A stretch of DNA of 64,000 nt, taken from positions 248,001-312,000 of the forward strand of contig JAHHIE010000001.1 of assembly GCA_019358945.1 (NCBI GenBank), read 5' to 3'. The position numbers and the translations under genes are program-made. The notes below the pieces were generated by a model. The model worked only from the letters and a program-made list of their open reading frames with translations, was not told the origin of the DNA and ran no database searches. The DNA comes from Stenomitos rutilans HA7619-LM2. GTDB lineage: Bacteria; Cyanobacteriota; Cyanobacteriia; Leptolyngbyales; Leptolyngbyaceae. Positions 56,325-64,000 of this stretch are shown here, in pieces; positions within the stretch are counted from its first letter, which is position 1; every line of letters begins with the position of its first letter.

Positions 56325-56510
56325 TTAGTCGTTCCTCTAAGTGTGGAAAAGTAAGTGTGCGGAAAAGCGGGTCGTCGTAAAATCTACTGAGTGTAGTGTG
56401 CCCAGTTCGATCGCACGCAGCAGCAGTTTTTTTCCAGAATGCGATCGCGCCGCCGTGCAAAGTAACCGCACCCTATAAGGCAACTGACGATGAGCTAAGG
56501 GGAAGGCTAC

Positions 56511-57461
56511 TCACAGCAATCGACGAGCCGCATCACAATCCGCTTGGATCTGCGTTTTCAAAGCATCAAGTGAGGAAAATTTTTGTTCTGATCGCAAAAA
56601 TGCTTCCAGATTCACAACGAGCGTCTGGTCGTACAAATCGATTGACCAGTCAAAAAGATGTACCTCGATCGTCTGTGTAGTGCCATCAACCGTTGGACGG
56701 TAGCCAATATTCATCACACCTCGCAACGTCGGCACCGCTGATAGATCAACCTCGCTACCGCGATCGCAGCGGTGTACTCGCACGGCATAGACACCAGAGC
56801 ACGGTAAAAACTTGTCGGGAGGCAGTTGCAGATTCGCCGTCGGAAACCCTATGGTGCGCCCAAGCTGCTTTCCTTGAATAACCTTACCAATCAACCGATA
56901 CGGGCGGCCCAAAAGCTGATTCGCACGCATTATATCCCCCTGCTGCAAAGCATGACGGATAGCAGAACTACTGATGCGATCGTGGTCTAAGTTTTTGAGT
57001 GGTGCAATGCTCACTGCAATCCCATACTTCGCCGCGATCACCTTTAGGGTTTCGGCGTTGCCCGATCGCTGTCGCCCAAAACAAAAATCGGCACCAATAC
57101 TCACCTTTGTTGCTTTGAGCTGTTTCAAAAGAATTTTTTCGACAAACTCCTCTGGCCCCAAACTGGCAAGAGCCTGGTCAAACGACAGCAAAACAAGCTG
57201 TTCAACCCCTAAAACATTGAGCTGCGCTGCTTTCTCAATCAACGGAGTCAGCAAAAGGCGCGACTGCTTCGTAAAAAATTCTTGTGGATGGGGATGAAAC
57301 GTGACGACCGTCGCATGGATACGATCTAATCGCTTGACCGACTCTGAAAATGATAAAACAGGTTGAATCACCTGCTGATGCCCTTGATGTATCCCATCAA
57401 AGTTTCCTAGAGCAACAGCAGTTGGAGTCAGAACAGTCGTTGGCGATGAAGTAACCCACAC
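56511..57461 (-). CDS. ribF: bifunctional riboflavin kinase/FAD synthetase
   Basis: 316 residues. The N-terminal nucleotidyltransferase has VALGNFDGIHQGHQQVI, GADFCFGRQRSGNAE and ISSSAIRHALQQGD. The C-terminal flavokinase has LGRTIGFPTANLQLP, GVMNIGYRPTVDG and EVHLFDWSIDLY. Converts riboflavin to FMN, then to FAD. The likely start is GTG 57461; no ATG is better placed. Confidence 0.95.
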   Translation of the reverse strand: MWVTSSPTTVLTPTAVALGNFDGIHQGHQQVIQPVLSFSESVKRLDRIHATVVTFHPHPQEFFTKQSRLLLTPLIEKAAQLNVLGVEQLVLLSFDQALASLGPEEFVEKILLKQLKATKVSIGADFCFGRQRSGNAETLKVIAAKYGIAVSIAPLKNLDHDRISSSAIRHALQQGDIMRANQLLGRPYRLIGKVIQGKQLGRTIGFPTANLQLPPDKFLPCSGVYAVRVHRCDRGSEVDLSAVPTLRGVMNIGYRPTVDGTTQTIEVHLFDWSIDLYDQTLVVNLEAFLRSEQKFSSLDALKTQIQADCDAARRLL

Positions 57462-57550
57462 GCTTTACATTTTGACATACAAAGGGGAAGGACGATCGAT
57501 GCAAGGAGAAGAGTTTTGAGTCGAAGTACTGAACTCAAAGCGTTCCATCT

Positions 57551-57576
57551 CTCTGCGCCTCCGCGTCTCTGGGGTT
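57551..57576. repeat. CTCTGCGCCTCCGCGTCTCTG intergenic word
   Basis: A CTCTGCGCCT-CCGCGTCTCTG sequence of the kind I recall as recurring between genes in many cyanobacteria. It lies between the ribF start and the metallo-beta-lactamase-fold gene. Confidence 0.5.
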
Positions 57577-57594
57577 GCGTCCTCCGTCTGCCAA

Positions 57595-58512
57595 CTAGAC
57601 CGAAACCCCAATCTCAGCCTCGATCGCCGCTTCGATCGCCACGGGGTCGGGGCTGGAAACAGACGGCGAAATTGGGATGACTAACCCTTCTCGCGCCATT
57701 AAGCTATTGGGGAAAGCCGCTGCGACCTCTGCCCCAACCTGATCGAGAAAGTCATCACTGTGCAATGGGTCGTGATGAAAGATCACCAGCGTCTTGACGT
57801 TAGCGGCTTTCGCAATTTTGACAGCTTCTTGCCAAGTCGAGTGCCCCCAACCGACTTTACTAGATCGTTCAGAGTGATACTCTTCGTCGGTATAGGTCGC
57901 GTCATAGATCAGCAGATCCGCTTGATCAGCCAAAAACAGGACGTTTTCATCCAGGCGATCAGGGAAGTGCTCCGTATCGGTGACATAGGCGGCAGCATGT
58001 CCGCGCCAGCTTACGCGATATCCCACAGCTTGCCCTGGATGATTAAGCAACGCATTCTCGACCAAAATGTCGTTGATGCGAACGGCCTGCCCAACTTCAA
58101 TGTCATTAAACTTCAGGTCGGCACCCATAATTTGTAGCGGCACTGGAAAGTTTGGATGCAGCATTTGATCATTTAGTCGCTGCTCCATCGTGGAACCGTT
58201 AGGCGCGATCGCTCCGTAGATATGAAAGCGATTCCCTTTAGCAAACGCTGGCACAAAGAAGGGAAAACCCTGGATGTGATCCCAATGGGAGTGGGTGAAG
58301 AACATATGGGCTTCAAGCGGCATCTGGGAAAGCAGTGATTGTCCCAAAACGCGAATGCCCGTACCGCCATCAAAAATCAGGCGATCGCCCCCAACCCTCA
58401 TTTCTACACAGGGCGTATTGCCACCGTAACGCACCGTGGCAGAACCTGGACTAGCAATACTTCCCCGAACGCCCCAGAAGGTGGCTGTGAACTGATTTTC
58501 CGTGTTGGACAT
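57595..58512 (-). CDS. metallo-beta-lactamase-fold hydrolase
   Basis: 305 residues. TATFWGVRGSIASPGSATVR opens the protein and THSHWDHIQGFPFF gives the HxHxDH metal motif; DTEHFPDRLD, a further Asp (LLIYDATYTDEEY), and FHHDPLHSDDFLD supply the remaining ligands. The family includes phosphodiesterases acting on cyclic nucleotides or phosphoribosyl cyclic phosphates, but the substrate is open. ATG 58512 is preferred to an upstream TTG. Confidence 0.85.
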   Translation of the reverse strand: MSNTENQFTATFWGVRGSIASPGSATVRYGGNTPCVEMRVGGDRLIFDGGTGIRVLGQSLLSQMPLEAHMFFTHSHWDHIQGFPFFVPAFAKGNRFHIYGAIAPNGSTMEQRLNDQMLHPNFPVPLQIMGADLKFNDIEVGQAVRINDILVENALLNHPGQAVGYRVSWRGHAAAYVTDTEHFPDRLDENVLFLADQADLLIYDATYTDEEYHSERSSKVGWGHSTWQEAVKIAKAANVKTLVIFHHDPLHSDDFLDQVGAEVAAAFPNSLMAREGLVIPISPSVSSPDPVAIEAAIEAEIGVSV

Positions 58513-58957
58513 GGGTATTTTGTGCAAGATTCGATCAAGCTTCCAGGTTGTTCACGGTTCTCAACCGCTAGAATATCAGCCCTGGACAGACGCTAACGTT
58601 GAAACGGATACTCAATTTGCCCCTTCAAGGCAGCTTTATAAAAATTGCCTGTTGTGTCAGTGATCGCGATCGCATGACTCAGTGATCTCATGGTAGAGAG
58701 TGTAGCGTTTGATTAAATCAAACACCATAATGGTGGCAGATGCTTCAATGTTTCATCGAGCTTTTACTTAAGGTGCCCATTCAGCGACGCACGCACACAA
58801 CGTTGGTTCATGATTTTTTATCTCCGCAGGGTTGTGCAACTAGCCACTTGTAAAAAATAACAGTTCCTTTGGGCTTGCTAATCAAGATCGACCACTGGTT
58901 TAGTACTCTACAGAAATTAAGTACCGCCTTTCGGAAACAGCGGACAAGCTAGTCACA
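58513..58957. other. gene-free region between the hydrolase and surE
   Basis: About 445 bp. It contains a possible 15-codon minus-strand frame with a good ribosome-binding site, described as a finding; no other signal recognised. Confidence 0.45.
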
Positions 58958-59764
58958 TTACGCTTTCTGGGCAAGCGGCAGATCAAACGTCCAGTGTTTC
59001 AAACTGGCTAACCCGGTGGCTGCCGTCAAGTTGTATTGCAGCGGAGTCACGGTGATGTAGTTTGCGCGAATGGCCTCTACATCGGTCGGGGCTTGATCGG
59101 TCACCTCCGAAGGTTCAGCAACGTCTTCCAGCAGTTCGCCTGCCAGCCAATAGTATGTTTTACCTCGCGGATCAAGGCGCTTCTCAAAGACATCAATGTA
59201 ACGACGGACACCTTGCCGGGTCACTTTGACGCCCGCGATCGCCTCTGCTGCTACCGCTGGCACGTTCACGTTTAGTAACAGCAGTTCTGGCAGGGGTTGT
59301 TTGGCAAGTTGGGCAACCAGCGATTCTGCAAACGCGGCGGCTGGCTGAAATTCAGATGATGCAAAGCTGGCAAGGCTGAACGCAAGACTGGGAATGCCCT
59401 CAATCACGCCTTCCATTGCGGCTGAAACGGTACCAGAGTACAGCACATCCGTGCCCAAATTAGACCCGTGATTGATGCCAGACAGCACCAGATCGGGGGG
59501 ACCATCCAACAGTGCCCACAGCGCTAATTTCACACAATCTGAAGGAGTGCCGGAACAGGCCCACGCTTTCACGTTAGGGTGAAACACCGACTCTACAATG
59601 TCCGCGCGAATGGGTTGATGCAAGGTGAGTCCGTGTCCAGTTGCCGATCGCTCACGATCAGGACATACCACGGTGACATGATGCCCTGCCTCAGCAAGAC
59701 GGTTTGCCAGAGAGCGAATACCCAGAGCGAAAATGCCATCATCGTTGCTAATGAGTAGTTTCAT
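58958..59764 (-). CDS. surE: 5'/3'-nucleotidase SurE
   Basis: 268 residues. The N-terminal [17 protein letters not shown] contains the metal-binding Asp pair, followed by [28 protein letters not shown] and [20 protein letters not shown]. Dephosphorylates nucleoside monophosphates and is a stationary-phase survival protein in E. coli. Length is typical. Start ATG 59764. Confidence 0.95.
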   Translation of the reverse strand: MKLLISNDDGIFALGIRSLANRLAEAGHHVTVVCPDRERSATGHGLTLHQPIRADIVESVFHPNVKAWACSGTPSDCVKLALWALLDGPPDLVLSGINHGSNLGTDVLYSGTVSAAMEGVIEGIPSLAFSLASFASSEFQPAAAFAESLVAQLAKQPLPELLLLNVNVPAVAAEAIAGVKVTRQGVRRYIDVFEKRLDPRGKTYYWLAGELLEDVAEPSEVTDQAPTDVEAIRANYITVTPLQYNLTAATGLASLKHWTFDLPLAQKA

Positions 59765-60101
59765 GAATCGATAAGGAGTGGGGGTAGGGAGTGGGGAGTG
59801 GGGGGTAGGGAAAAGGCTAAAGGATGAAGGTTAAAGAGAAGGGAAGTTTGGGGTGCGATCGCGGATGCCGCCACTCAGCTATTAAACTGAAGAGTGAATG
59901 GCATTGTCATTTGACTTCTAACGTCTGCCCTGAGCTTTTAACTGTTAGCCGTCAACTATCAGCCGTCAGCTATCAGCCATTGACTCAAAACTTTTAGCCT
60001 TCAGCCTACTGCTACGCAGAAGCAAGCTACATCCTTTAGCCTTTCTGCCTTGCCTTCTGCCTTCCAGTTACAAACAACCAATAACTAACAACTTCATTAG
60101 T
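59765..60101. repeat. 337-bp surE-pheS spacer packed with short repeats
   Basis: Runs of GGAGTGGGG (near 59.78 kb), AAGGCTAAAGGATGAAGG, TCAGCCGTCAGCTATCAGCC and AACCAATAACTAACAACTT follow one another. It contains the divergent surE and pheS promoters but no gene. Confidence 0.7.
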
Positions 60102-61103
60102 ATGACTGTTCAGCTTCAAGAACTCGCAGCGCAATTAGAATCCATTCGGCAAGAAGCACAACAGGCCCTCGCAGCGATCGACTCGCTAGAGCAACTGGAA
60201 CAGCTTCGGGTGAAGTATTTAGGTAAGAAAGGCCCCATTCCTCAAGTGTTAGGCGGTATGGCGAAGCTCGATGCGGGCGATCGTCCACGGATTGGCGCAC
60301 TGGCAAACGAGGTCAAAGAAGCGATCCAGGTAGATGTCGATCGTCGTCGTGCAGCACTACAAGCGGCTCAGATTCAGGCGCAGCTTGAGGCAGAAACGCT
60401 AGATATCACGATGTCTGGCGTGTATCGTCCTCAGGGACGCATTCACCCCATCAATGGGATGATGGATCGGGTCACCGATATTTTTGTGGGGTTGGGCTAT
60501 ACCGTTGCCGAAGGGCCAGAAATGGAAACGGACTATTACAACTTTGAGGCGCTGAATTTTCTGCCTGACCACCCCGCCCGCGATATGCAGGACACACTGT
60601 ACCTGCCAGACGGCAACATCATGCGCACCCACACTTCGTCTGTGCAAATCCGCTACATGGAGACGAATGATCCCCCTGTACGCATTGTGATGCCAGGACG
60701 CTGCTATCGACGGGATACGGTCGATGCTACCCATTCTGCGGTGTTTCACCAGGTAGAAATTCTGGCAGTCGATGAAGGACTAACCTTCACCGATTTAAAG
60801 GGCACGATCAAAGTCTTTCTAGAGCAGCTATTTGGCGAAGTGCCCATTCGGTTTCGTCCGAGCTTTTTCCCATTCACAGAACCATCTGCCGAAGTAGACG
60901 TGCAGTGGAAAGGACGCTGGTTGGAGATTATGGGCTGTGGGATGGTAGATCCCAACGTGCTGAAAGCGGTTGGCTATGACCCCGAAGTGTATACAGGCTT
61001 TGCCGCTGGTATGGGCGTTGAACGCTTAGCAATGGTGCTACACCAAATTGATGACATTCGCCGCCTTTATACCAGCGATTTGCGTTTTTTACAGCAGTTT
61101 TAG
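60102..61103 (+). CDS. pheS: phenylalanine-tRNA ligase alpha subunit
   Basis: 333 residues. The N-terminal coiled coil ([20 protein letters not shown]), [12 protein letters not shown], then class II motif 1 ([20 protein letters not shown]), motif 2 ([20 protein letters not shown]) and motif 3 ([18 protein letters not shown]) are complete. Charges tRNA-Phe with PheT, which is not in this window. Start ATG 60102. Confidence 0.97.
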   Translation: MTVQLQELAAQLESIRQEAQQALAAIDSLEQLEQLRVKYLGKKGPIPQVLGGMAKLDAGDRPRIGALANEVKEAIQVDVDRRRAALQAAQIQAQLEAETLDITMSGVYRPQGRIHPINGMMDRVTDIFVGLGYTVAEGPEMETDYYNFEALNFLPDHPARDMQDTLYLPDGNIMRTHTSSVQIRYMETNDPPVRIVMPGRCYRRDTVDATHSAVFHQVEILAVDEGLTFTDLKGTIKVFLEQLFGEVPIRFRPSFFPFTEPSAEVDVQWKGRWLEIMGCGMVDPNVLKAVGYDPEVYTGFAAGMGVERLAMVLHQIDDIRRLYTSDLRFLQQF

Positions 61104-61303
61104 CCTGCTTTGGGGTGTATCTGTCGGCGCTCAAGCATCGCTTTCAAACGCTCTAGTGGGTAATCAGAGATGAAGCTGTCCCACGGTCTCTTTTGCCCAG
61201 CGGCATTGTAGACGTACAAAACCCCGTTAATCATACGGCTCGACACAATCAGGTCTAGTGTTTTAGCCAGGTGCAGGCACTGTGTCAATTCAAGCTGGGT
61301 CAT
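61100..61303 (-). CDS. small hypothetical protein overlapping the pheS end
   Basis: 67 residues: [20 protein letters not shown], then [20 protein letters not shown], then [18 protein letters not shown]. It overlaps the pheS 3' end by 4 bp on the other strand. A real small helical/beta protein is likely, because the sequence is well balanced and lacks repeats. The longer TTG start at 61312 is less likely. Family not recognised. Confidence 0.55.
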   Translation of the reverse strand: MTQLELTQCLHLAKTLDLIVSSRMINGVLYVYNAAGQKRPWDSFISDYPLERLKAMLERRQIHPKAG

Positions 61304-61454
61304 AGTGTTCAATCAGGGAGCAATCGCTGCTCAGGGTACATATCATTCTGAAATCATCCTAAGCAGATGTGACGGTTAACACCTGTGATTTCACACCAAG
61401 CGATATGAAATTTATCAAAGCTTTAGCGTGCTCACAAATCAGGTTGCTACGCTC

Positions 61455-61556
61455 ATACCAAATTAAATTGAAAATGCGGCACACCCTGTAGGGTCAAGGC
61501 ATTGCCTTGACCCTACCCAGCAATCGATCTGTAGTTATCATTCTTTAAATCGGTAT
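61455..61556. repeat. 102-bp palindromic repeat element, copy B
   Basis: Ends ATACCAAATT and AAATCGGTAT; the hairpin core at 61488-61516 has arms GTAGGGTCAAGG and CCTTGACCCTAC. It matches copy A (32884-32985) at most positions and has the same length, and its core carries a compensatory change. It lies between small genes. Confidence 0.85.
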
Positions 61557-61756
61557 CACAAGGCTCTAAACTCCCAATGATCTAAAGCTTTGGTTTTTCT
61601 CAACCGCGTTTATGAGACGGGTTCAGTTGAGTTTTGTATCTGCGATCGGCTTTCTCTTTCAAGCATGTCGGCCTCAAGGAGGGCAACTTAACCAGGATCA
61701 AGTGCCCTCTGCCAATGATTCTCGGTGCTTATTCCACTTTCAGCAGGACAAGACGC

Positions 61757-62638
61757 TTAGGCGAACGCCGGATCAGCCTGCTGCTGTTGAGCCAACTCCA
61801 TCAGCCGACGAATTCGTTCTTCGGTTGCAGGATGCGTGCGAAATAACGCCTGTAAGCCCTGTGCTGAAAGCGGATTGACAATCAGCAGCGGAGACATCGC
61901 CGGGTTGCCGTGCATGGGAATCTCATGACCCACAGCTTCCAGTTTCTCAAGGGCATGGGCTAGCGCGATCGGATTGCCTGTAATCATGGCGGAACCCTGG
62001 TCAGCCGAAAATTCACGCGTCCGAGAAATGGCAAGCTGGAGCAACATTGCAGACAGAGGAGCCAGGATGATGAGAAACAGCAACCCAAAGGGATTAGCCC
62101 CCCGTTGATCGTCACGGGTGACAGGGCCGTACAGCGCACCCAGACTTAGCAGCCGTCCTAAGTAGGTGATCGCTCCTGCTACAGTGCCAGCAACAGCCTG
62201 AGTCAGTGTATCTCGGTTTTTAACGTGAGTCAGTTCGTGGGCAATCACGCCTTCTAGCTCCTCAGTAGTCAACAGTTTAGTAATGCCTTCTGTCACCGCG
62301 ATCGTGGCATGGTTAGGATCGCGCCCTGTAGCAAACGCATTTGGAGATTTGGTCGGCGCGACAAATAGCTTGGGCATGGGAATGCCCGCGCGATCGCTGA
62401 GACGAGCCACCATATCGTAGAGTTCCGGCGCTTGCTCACAGGCGATCGGTTGCGCTTGATAAGCGGCTAAGGCGGCTTTGTCCGAATAGAACCAGGAGCT
62501 AAAGCTAGTAACCGCAGCAATCCCTAATCCCAACAAAAGACCGGACTCGTCACCGACTAGATAGTAACCAGCGAGTACAAAGATCCCGCTCAGTAAGCCT
62601 AACAGTCCGACGGTTTTGATTTCATTGATACCAACCAT
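61757..62638 (-). CDS. htpX: M48-family membrane zinc metalloprotease (HtpX-like)
   Basis: 293 residues. Two N-terminal transmembrane segments (VGLLGLLSGIFVLAGYYLV, LLLGLGIAAVTSFSSWFYSD region), a zinc motif HELTH in VIAHELTHVKNRD, two further hydrophobic segments (AVAGTVAGAITYLGRLLSLG, LLFLIILAPLSAMLLQLAIS) and the third ligand Glu in REFSADQGSA. HtpX degrades misfolded membrane proteins. The C-terminus (FRTHPATEERIRRLMELAQQ) is typical. AGGAAG precedes the ATG. Confidence 0.92.
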   Translation of the reverse strand: MVGINEIKTVGLLGLLSGIFVLAGYYLVGDESGLLLGLGIAAVTSFSSWFYSDKAALAAYQAQPIACEQAPELYDMVARLSDRAGIPMPKLFVAPTKSPNAFATGRDPNHATIAVTEGITKLLTTEELEGVIAHELTHVKNRDTLTQAVAGTVAGAITYLGRLLSLGALYGPVTRDDQRGANPFGLLFLIILAPLSAMLLQLAISRTREFSADQGSAMITGNPIALAHALEKLEAVGHEIPMHGNPAMSPLLIVNPLSAQGLQALFRTHPATEERIRRLMELAQQQQADPAFA

Positions 62639-63081
62639 ACATGCTTCCTAACGAGAACAAATAACGAATACGGCATTAGCGTTCCAATTAGAGTCTCAAA
62701 TTCAGAGCTGTATTGTCTCTATCCAGTGAATGAACTTGCGCTCTCACCGCCATTTTCATTAGCATTCTCAACACCCAAAACCCTACACTCGCAAAGGCAG
62801 CGCTCTCGCTTTCCCCAATAAATTACCGCTGCGGTTTAGGTCTGCAATACCGTGATTCGCTAAACTTGAAGCTTCAGATCACTGACCAACGGTAGTAAGC
62901 TTTAGCTTGAAGCGTCGAGGTAGCGGTCTTGCATGGTCAACTGTTATACTACACGTATACTACACGTATACTACAAGTATCACTTATAGCATCTGACGCA
63001 TCTGTTGCAGCTATGCGCCAACGCTAAATATTCAAGCTTCTATTCATTCGCATCGAACCCTAACCTCTAGTCTTCAATTCC
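62639..63081. other. ileS upstream region
   Basis: About 440 bp between divergent htpX and ileS. Apart from the 11-bp tandem repeat it holds nothing I recognise; no T-box leader pattern was found. Confidence 0.45.
62945..62977. repeat. three tandem 11-bp repeats TATACTACACG
   Basis: Units at 62945, 62956 and 62967 (the last TATACTACAAG). One unit is close to a single DNA helical turn. They lie 105 bp upstream of the ileS start. Confidence 0.8.
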
Positions 63082-64000
63082 ATGACTGTGACAGAACCCG
63101 GCTCCTACAAAGACACTGTTAATCTTCCCAAGACCAACTTTGACATGCGCGCCAACGCAAGCAAACGGGAACCGGAACTACAGGCATTCTGGGAGGCGGA
63201 ACAGCTTTACCAGCAGCTATCGCAGGAGAACCCAGGCGAATTGTTTGTGTTACATGATGGGCCACCCTATGCCAACGGTTCGCTGCACATGGGGCACGCG
63301 CTCAACAAGGTGCTGAAAGATATCATCAACAAATATCACCTGCTGCGGGGACGGAAAGTGCGCTACGTGCCGGGTTGGGACTGTCATGGGTTGCCGATCG
63401 AGCTAAAAGTGCTGCAAACCCTTAAATCTGAGGAGCGTAAAGCGTTAACACCGCTCAAATTACGTCAGAAAGCAAAAGAATTTGCGCTCAAAACTGTTGA
63501 CGAGCAGCGACAGGCTTTCAAGCGCTACGGCGTGTGGGGCGACTGGGAGCATCCTTACCTAACGCTGAAGCCCGAATACGAAGCTGCACAAATCGGCGTG
63601 TTTGGGCAAATGGTGCTCAAAGGCTACATCTACCGGGGCTTGAAGCCTGTGTATTGGAGTCCCAGTTCTAAAACGGCGCTGGCAGAGGCGGAACTGGAGT
63701 ATCCCGAAGGGCACACCTCACGGAGTCTTTACGCCGCGTTTGAAGTCAAGCAGCTTTCGCCTGCGCTGATGATGGGTCTCGATTCTTTTATGGGTACGGG
63801 CGAATTGGGCGTTGCCATCTGGACGACGACTCCCTGGACAATCCCCGCGAACCTTGCCGTGAGCGTGAACCCAGAGCTAATCTACGCGGTTGTGGAAGTG
63901 GGCGAAAACGCGCTTGGTCGGTTTAAGTACCTGATCGTGGCGAAGGATCTGGTCGATCGCCTCTCCGAAGTCCTCGGCACCACGCTGACGGTGCAAGCAA
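63082..64000 (+). CDS. ileS: isoleucine-tRNA ligase, N-terminal part (runs off the window)
   Basis: 306 codons are present, the frame is open to the end of the window. Class I features: [20 protein letters not shown], the HMGH signature in [33 protein letters not shown] and the start of the editing domain ([18 protein letters not shown]). Charges tRNA-Ile. ATG 63082 is the standard start ([18 protein letters not shown]). The full protein is usually about 950 residues, so roughly two thirds lies outside. Confidence 0.96.
   Translation, partial: MTVTEPGSYKDTVNLPKTNFDMRANASKREPELQAFWEAEQLYQQLSQENPGELFVLHDGPPYANGSLHMGHALNKVLKDIINKYHLLRGRKVRYVPGWDCHGLPIELKVLQTLKSEERKALTPLKLRQKAKEFALKTVDEQRQAFKRYGVWGDWEHPYLTLKPEYEAAQIGVFGQMVLKGYIYRGLKPVYWSPSSKTALAEAELEYPEGHTSRSLYAAFEVKQLSPALMMGLDSFMGTGELGVAIWTTTPWTIPANLAVSVNPELIYAVVEVGENALGRFKYLIVAKDLVDRLSEVLGTTLTVQA

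Noticed and set aside
62639-63081. T-box leader before ileS
   Set aside because: No T-box sequence or terminator/antiterminator pair visible, and such leaders are not expected in cyanobacteria.

Overview
The window is from a cyanobacterium. It carries the phycobilisome core genes apcA, apcB and apcC, a pix-type phototaxis cluster, glycolate dehydrogenase subunits GlcE and GlcF, three pentapeptide-repeat proteins, many GCGATCGC (HIP1-like) octamers, and intergenic short tandem repeats of the CCCCACT, AACTCAA and CAACTAA kinds. A filamentous, Leptolyngbya- or Oscillatoria-like genome is my inference; no species can be named from this sequence.

Layout. 0.8-11.3 kb is a phototaxis/twitching chemosensory cluster in the order pixG-pixH-pixI-pixJ-pixL followed by a second CheW-like gene. 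PixJ carries three cyanobacteriochrome-type GAF domains, two of them an almost identical tandem copy. 11.5-17.4 kb holds a pentapeptide-repeat protein, an Omp85-family outer membrane protein, a conserved membrane protein and tRNA-Leu(UAG). 17.9-28.6 kb is mostly housekeeping: ahcY, an FHA protein, mltA with a small partner, a TIR-like-fold candidate, an esterase lipoprotein, tyrA, a second pentapeptide protein and cobD. 28.9-30.5 kb is apcA-apcB-apcC with a hairpin terminator, followed by a convergent GMC oxidoreductase.

32-38 kb is an accessory, decaying region. It has an IS5-type element interrupted by a 102-bp palindromic repeat, a broken antitoxin-like/aspartic-protease pair, an AraC regulator, a SnoaL-like plus ferredoxin-fold gene pair, and a frameshifted SnoaL-like gene. 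38-51 kb holds a C39-like protease, a fused double CobA/CobO-type P-loop protein, a divergent two-component pair, a hexapeptide acyltransferase, a family 25 glycosyltransferase, a DCC protein, two exported proteins, a 930-residue coiled-coil/TPR membrane protein and a response-regulator/kinase hybrid. 51.5-64 kb has glcE-glcF, a DUF308 membrane protein, a third pentapeptide protein, ribF, a metallo-beta-lactamase-fold hydrolase, surE, pheS, htpX and the start of ileS, which runs off the window.

The most unusual signals are in the repeats. Two unrelated families of short palindromic elements (about 113 bp at 10.33 and 55.24 kb; 102 bp at 32.88 and 61.46 kb) each show compensatory base changes between copies. 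Short intergenic repeats have also entered the reading frames of pixL and glcF. Degenerate repeats with a 21-bp period occur at three places, one of them coding the N-terminus of a histidine kinase. I saw no CRISPR array, rRNA, prophage or complete recognisable defence system.
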